Shown piece by piece: positions 60,016 through 64,000 of a stretch of DNA of 64,000 nt; position 1 is the first letter of the stretch, and each line of letters opens with the position of its first letter. Origin of the DNA: Dipteronia dyeriana. Taxonomy: Eukaryota; Streptophyta; Magnoliopsida; Sapindales; Sapindaceae. The stretch lies in contig CM065299.1 of NCBI GenBank assembly GCA_032871835.1, positions 44,776,706 to 44,840,705 of the forward strand, written 5' to 3'. Below the pieces are notes generated by a model. The model had not been told where the DNA came from. It did no database searches and worked only from the letters and a program-made list of their open reading frames with translations. Position numbers and translations under genes: made by a program.

Positions 60016-61210
60016 GAATCTATGTTTAAAAACAAAAGTCTGATCTCTTTTAGACTTTCCTAAAGGGATAAAACCCATCGGGTGTAAGTGGGTTTAAAAG
60101 AGGAAAAGAGGAATGGATGGAAAGGTGGAAACCTTTAAAGCTAGATTGGTAGCTAAAGGTTATACACAAAAGAAAGGTATCGATTATGAAGAAACCTTCT
60201 TTCCTGTGGCCATGCTTAAATCCATTAGGATACTCTTATCCATTGTGGCATCTTTAGACCTAGAGATTTGGTAAAAGGACATCAAGACAGAATTCCTTAA
60301 TGGAAGTCTTGACGAAAGCATCTACATGATACAACCAGAAGGATTCAATGAAAAAGGCAAAGAGAAAATGGTATGCAAGTTGCAAAGATCCATATATAGA
60401 TTGAATCAAGCATCCAGATCTTGGAATATAAGGTTCGATCAAGCCGTGAAAAGTTTTGGATTTATTCAAAACCTTGATGAACCTTGTGTATACAAATGGA
60501 TTAAAGGTGACAATTTGGTTTTCCTAGTTCTTTATGTTGATGATATACTACTCATCGGAAATGATGTAGGCATATTGACATCAATAAAAGAATGGTTAGC
60601 AAAATAATTTGATATGAAGGACTTAAGAGAAGCAAGTTATATTCTTGGTATCCAAGTCATATGCATAGAAAGAATAGAACGATTGCAATATCCCAAGCTT
60701 CATACATAGATAAAATCTTGTTTAGGTTTTCCATGCAAGATTCTAAGAAAGGTATGTTACTTTTCAGACATGGAATCAAACTTTCTAAGGAAAAAATTCC
60801 TAAGAATGAGCATGAAGAGCAATTCATGAGTAGGGTTCCATATGCATCGACAGTTGGAAGTCTCATATATGCAATGTTGTGTACTAGATCAGATATTTGT
60901 TTGGTTGTCGGCATAGTTAGCAGGTTTCAATCGAAGCCTAGTCCTGATCACTGGACGGTTGTCAAGCATATTTTCAAGTATCTTAAGAGAACGAGAGATT
61001 ATATGCTTGTATACTGTAGAGGGGATTTAATTCCCGATGGGTATACATAATTAGATTTCAGTCAGATTCTGACTCCAGGAGATCAACATCAGGATATGTG
61101 TTTACTATTAGAGGAGGGGTAGTCATATGGAGGGGTATCAAGCAATCTTGTATTGCTGATTCCACCATGGAAGCCGAGTATGTTGCCGCATGCTAGGCGG
61201 CTAAAGAGGA
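60016..61210 (+). pseudogene. Pol of E0, second part: RT and start of RNase H
   Basis: RT reads [20 protein letters not shown], then a region where the first Asp is present but a stop lies nearby (W-stop-KDIKTEFLNGSLD), then the intact catalytic box LYVDDILLI (about 60525). RNase H begins (YASTVGSLIYAM, IFKYLKRTRDYMLVY) and is cut at about 61210, where AAAGAGG meets LTR sequence. At least three stops. Confidence 0.85.
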
Positions 61211-62585
61211 TATTACTGATATTCTTCACGAGCATACACTGTCTCCAATATGGTTATCTAGGGTATGAATGAGTAATATCAACTTATTCTATCTTTATTT
61301 AAGAGTTTAATTTTTGTTCTTTAGTGGAATGAACTAAAATTAAATAGATCAGACATAAGTGAATCATTTGTTGATTGTGATTGGGTTGTGTCTATTGGAG
61401 CTTAATTCTAGATAGCCCGCCAAGATCCCCAATCGACACGAGCTTGTATGGATCACTTGAAATATTCTACCGGACCAATTTAAGGGTCAATCTAGAATTG
61501 TATTGAGTCATGTGGACTTGTTTCTTTTTGTAAGAATGGGTCTAGTTCATATGTGGACTTTTTATTAAGGTCCAATGTATTTAATAAAATAAGAAAAATA
61601 ATATATTGGCCCATATATATGTGTTGGGCAGTAAGGATATTTAAAATAGCTTAATTATATTATTTTTATTTTATTATTTAATTAAATGGAAATTAATTAA
61701 AAGTCAAAAAAAAAATTATAGTAGGATTAGGTCTCCTAATTTTATTCTATTGTTGGTAGTATAATTAATATTAAAGACTATATTTGATAAGTAGGTAAAT
61801 AAAAGGAATTGTTTATCTAATCAAATTAGGAAGTCTTTAATATGGTTACAAATACACTATTGAGTTGGATTAATAGTCTTGGTGTAGGTAAGAATTCCTT
61901 TTAGAAAAGAATTCTTAACCACCAAGTAAATCCACCTAAGGAAAGGATTCTTGCCCACCAAGTAAATCCATCTTAGGAGAGGATTTGGTCTCCTATAAAT
62001 ACTACTTGTAAATTTTGACCAAGCCTTAGTTTTTGGTGTGAGAAGTTGTTTTTTATATGTTTTTTTTTATTTTTATAAAAAAAAACTTTGTCCAACTCAT
62101 TGTGTGAAGAATTCGGCCAAGCATAGAGAAAAAAGGAATTATTTTTGTTTTCGACAGTACACTAGTATCCTTTGCATCAAAAGGGTTTTGTGTACAACAT
62201 CGAATCAAGGTTCACGCGAGTTTCAATCAAATTGATTGATAATTCAAAAGTGACCGGACGTTCTTGGTTTTTCTCTTGAAGGATTATTGTTACTAACAAA
62301 GAATAGGATTTTGTTTGTTTCCATCCTCAAGTATACAATTTAAAGAAAGGGAGCCCACACTCCTAGGTGATTCACGTTCGTGATTGGATTGGAAGATCTT
62401 GCGGATTCAATTCGACGGTAGTTCAATCATCACAAAAAAAAGGTACTATACTTTTTATATACATCAATTAATCTAGGTTTAAGGTTCTTGTTATCAAAAG
62501 AGAATTTTTTTATTTATACGCAAACCATAATTTTAATTTTATTAAATTTTCTCACTCTTCCGTTGCGCGTGATTTTTTCCCTACA
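61211..62585 (+). repeat. 3' LTR of E0, left part deleted
   Basis: Begins inside the LTR (TTACTGATATTCTTCACGAG) and runs to CCCTACA at 62585. The deletion removed the end of RNase H, the polypurine tract and about 700-800 bp of LTR. Candidate TATA (TATAAATA) near 61994. Confidence 0.85.
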
Positions 62586-62590
62586 ATCTG

Positions 62591-63112
62591 AATATCTTTA
62601 AGTGTTGTAAACTAGGTTTTCGCCAAGTCCATAACTTATGCGGTGTTTTAGGAACTGGCTTAGATGGTACATTATTTAGAATGTACATAACTGTTTGTAA
62701 AGAATATCCCTAAAAAGAATTAGGGAGTGTTGAATAACTAAACATAGACTTAACCTTGTCCAAAAGAATTCTATTTCTCCTTTCTGCCACCCTATTTTGT
62801 TGAGATGTACCTTGTGCAGAAAACTGAGAAATTATCCCATTATCTATAAGATATTGCTGAAACTCAGCAGATAGATATTCTCCACCATGATCAGACCTCA
62901 AGATTTTTATGTGTTTCTCAAGATGATTTTGTACTTCAGCTTTAAATGCTTTGAACATGTCAAAAGCATCCATCCAAATCTTGAGTAATCATCTGTGAAA
63001 GTGTTGAAGTACTCATATCCACCTCTAACTTGAATGATTATTGGACCACACACATCAGTGTGTATCAATCCTAAACATTCGATAGCGCTTGTGCCTTTGG
63101 TCTTGAATGACC
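62591..63112 (-). pseudogene. Integrase of element A
   Basis: The frame 62973-62710 reads [40 protein letters not shown] and the Glu context NRVAERRNRILLDKV, giving catalytic Asp and Glu. The upstream part (63080-62990) has [15 protein letters not shown] sequence. About 23 bp are missing near 62971, which shifts the frame. It continues across E0 into 39226. Confidence 0.8.
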
Positions 63113-63156
63113 TTTAAATGCTTTAAATGCTTTGAACATGTCAAAAGCATCCGACT
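63113..63156 (-). repeat. Repeated integrase fragment, about 35 bp
   Basis: TTTAAATGCTTTGAACATGT and the bases after it repeat 62940-62971, but here the following GCATCCGACT is the undeleted version. It ends at the Sirevirus H insertion. Confidence 0.7.
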
Positions 63157-64000
63157 TGAAAAGTTCCCTAAGAACGTGTGTGTCTATAATCTAGAGGGGG
63201 GGGGGGGGTTAATAGGTTTTAATCAAGTCAATTACCAATTTTTTTTGATCAGTCAATATTCAAAATTCACCCAACAAAACAAACATACAACATCAAGTGT
63301 AAAGTGCGAAAATATAAACAACACAAGATGTATACGTGGAAACAATCCAAATGGGAAAAACCACGGGCTGTTAAGTGCACCACACTCGGTCACAGAAATC
63401 CACTATATGAATAAAATGTTACACCCTCAAGTGATTCTTGGACTCTCACTCTCGACAACCTCAGGCTATGGACACCACCACTCACCACTCTTGGTTCAGT
63501 CCCTAGTGATATCCCCTGATACACTACTCTTGGCGTGAACGCCTCCTACTCTACCCCATTGTGGCTTTTACAGTGGCACCCGGCCAATTGCTTGTCAACC
63601 CACCCTTGGTTGCAAGACTTCCCTTGCTTGTGCAACTTCACACCGAAGCCAAAAGACTTGACTCAATGAAGAGTTCAACAACCTATGTGAATATGATGAA
63701 ATATTCAAACATGCAAATAATGCTAGGAAAAACACTAAATGCTTATCTAGGAATTTAAGAATGTCACTAAGTACAATTCCTAGATATCAATGTCTAAATG
63801 AATGTTCTTAAAGATTTAACTAGATATAGTTATGCAACATTATATCCTAGTTATCAAACAAGACCATTTCAACATATGTTGTCATTAAGCATGGCATGGC
63901 CATTAATGCAATCATCAAAATGCAAGTAATATGACCTAATCAATAATGTCTAAATGCAATGCATAGAGACTTAGCAAGAGGGGCAAATATGTCCTAAATT
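63157..64000 (-). repeat. Sirevirus H LTR, partial
   Basis: Starts TGAAAAGTTCC like the D and E LTRs (TGAAATTTCC, TGGAAAATTCC), then CTAGAG and 13 G (63196-63208), then the TACGTGGAAAC ... CCACGGG block and CACTCAAG-like repeats. The five bases before it are CGACT; the matching copy would be outside the window. No coding sequence; the frame at 63107-63538 crosses the boundary and is not a gene. Confidence 0.7.

Larger units (their letters stand above)
39232..62585 (+). mobile_element. Copia family K element E0, expanded by duplication and nested insertions
   Basis: 5' LTR 39232-41345, leader to 42113, a second LTR+leader unit 42114-44999, nested element E1 45000-54925, then the rest of the leader, gag and pol, a nested solo LTR 57825-60015, the end of pol and a cut 3' LTR to 62585. 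Target duplication ATCCA/ATCTG, with two changes, lies in the integrase of element A. Without the extra parts it is about 8 kb. Confidence 0.85.
33056..63156 (-). mobile_element. Copia family K element A, split by E0; 5' part cut by Sirevirus H
   Basis: On the minus strand: 3' LTR (37725-33056), RNase H and RT (39226-37726), then, across the E0 insertion, integrase (63112-62591). The integrase reading joins at the E0 insertion site, whose duplication is ATCCA (39227-39231) and ATCTG (62586-62590). The part upstream of integrase (gag, 5' LTR) is outside or lost beyond the Sirevirus insertion at 63157. Confidence 0.85.

Overview
WHAT IT IS. This is an AT-rich stretch of plant nuclear DNA, almost certainly from a flowering plant and probably a eudicot with a repeat-rich genome; the species cannot be told from the sequence. 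I find no intact host gene. Nearly every base belongs to LTR retrotransposons of three groups nested inside each other, most of them decayed: a Ty3/gypsy Tat-type group (dual RNase H, a primer site beginning TGGCGC, an antisense extra frame), a Ty1/copia Sirevirus group (LTRs about 2.2 kb, a coiled-coil gag, clustered polypurine tracts), and a Ty1/copia group with LTRs of 2.1-2.5 kb, here called family K, present as eleven complete or partial LTRs. LAYOUT. (1) 1-10641: Tat-type element F on the minus strand: 5' LTR remnant, gag, protease, RT, two RNase H domains, integrase, a 3' UTR with tandem repeats, and on the opposite strand a two-exon frame. A solo K LTR (6087-8324, exact TSD CAGAC) splits it. 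(2) 10642-27624: short Tat-type element G on the plus strand, with two LTRs and no coding capacity, split inside its 5' LTR by Sirevirus D (11428-26153, exact TSD CGTGA). D is itself split, at its RT/RNase H junction, by K element C (15777-20288). (3) 27625-33055: remnants: gypsy LTR debris, the 5' end of a second Sirevirus (E), and a non-coding block with a minisatellite of about 98 bp period, probably a gypsy 3' UTR and LTR. (4) 33056-63156: K element A on the minus strand. Its 3' LTR holds an opposite-strand solo K LTR (35038-37466, exact TSD AAAGG), and its integrase holds the 23-kb K element E0 (39232-62585). E0 carries a duplicated LTR+leader unit, a nested K element E1 (45000-54925) in its leader, and a minus-strand solo K LTR in its pol. 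(5) 63157-64000: start of a third Sirevirus LTR (H). HOW IT WORKS TOGETHER. There is no operon or host pathway. The genes are gag and pol modules that once packaged, copied and integrated the elements; all now carry stops, frameshifts or lost catalytic residues. The most informative patterns are inherited defects. E1 and E0 both lack the protease active-site segment, and Sireviruses D and E both lack the N-terminal gag domain, so both families probably spread as non-autonomous lineages using proteins made elsewhere. Other signals worth a look are the intron-bearing antisense frame, a hairpin with a compensatory change in the K LTR, a divergent small-ORF pair in that LTR, and a tandem LTR-leader duplication best explained by unequal crossover. 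None of these proves a new biological system.
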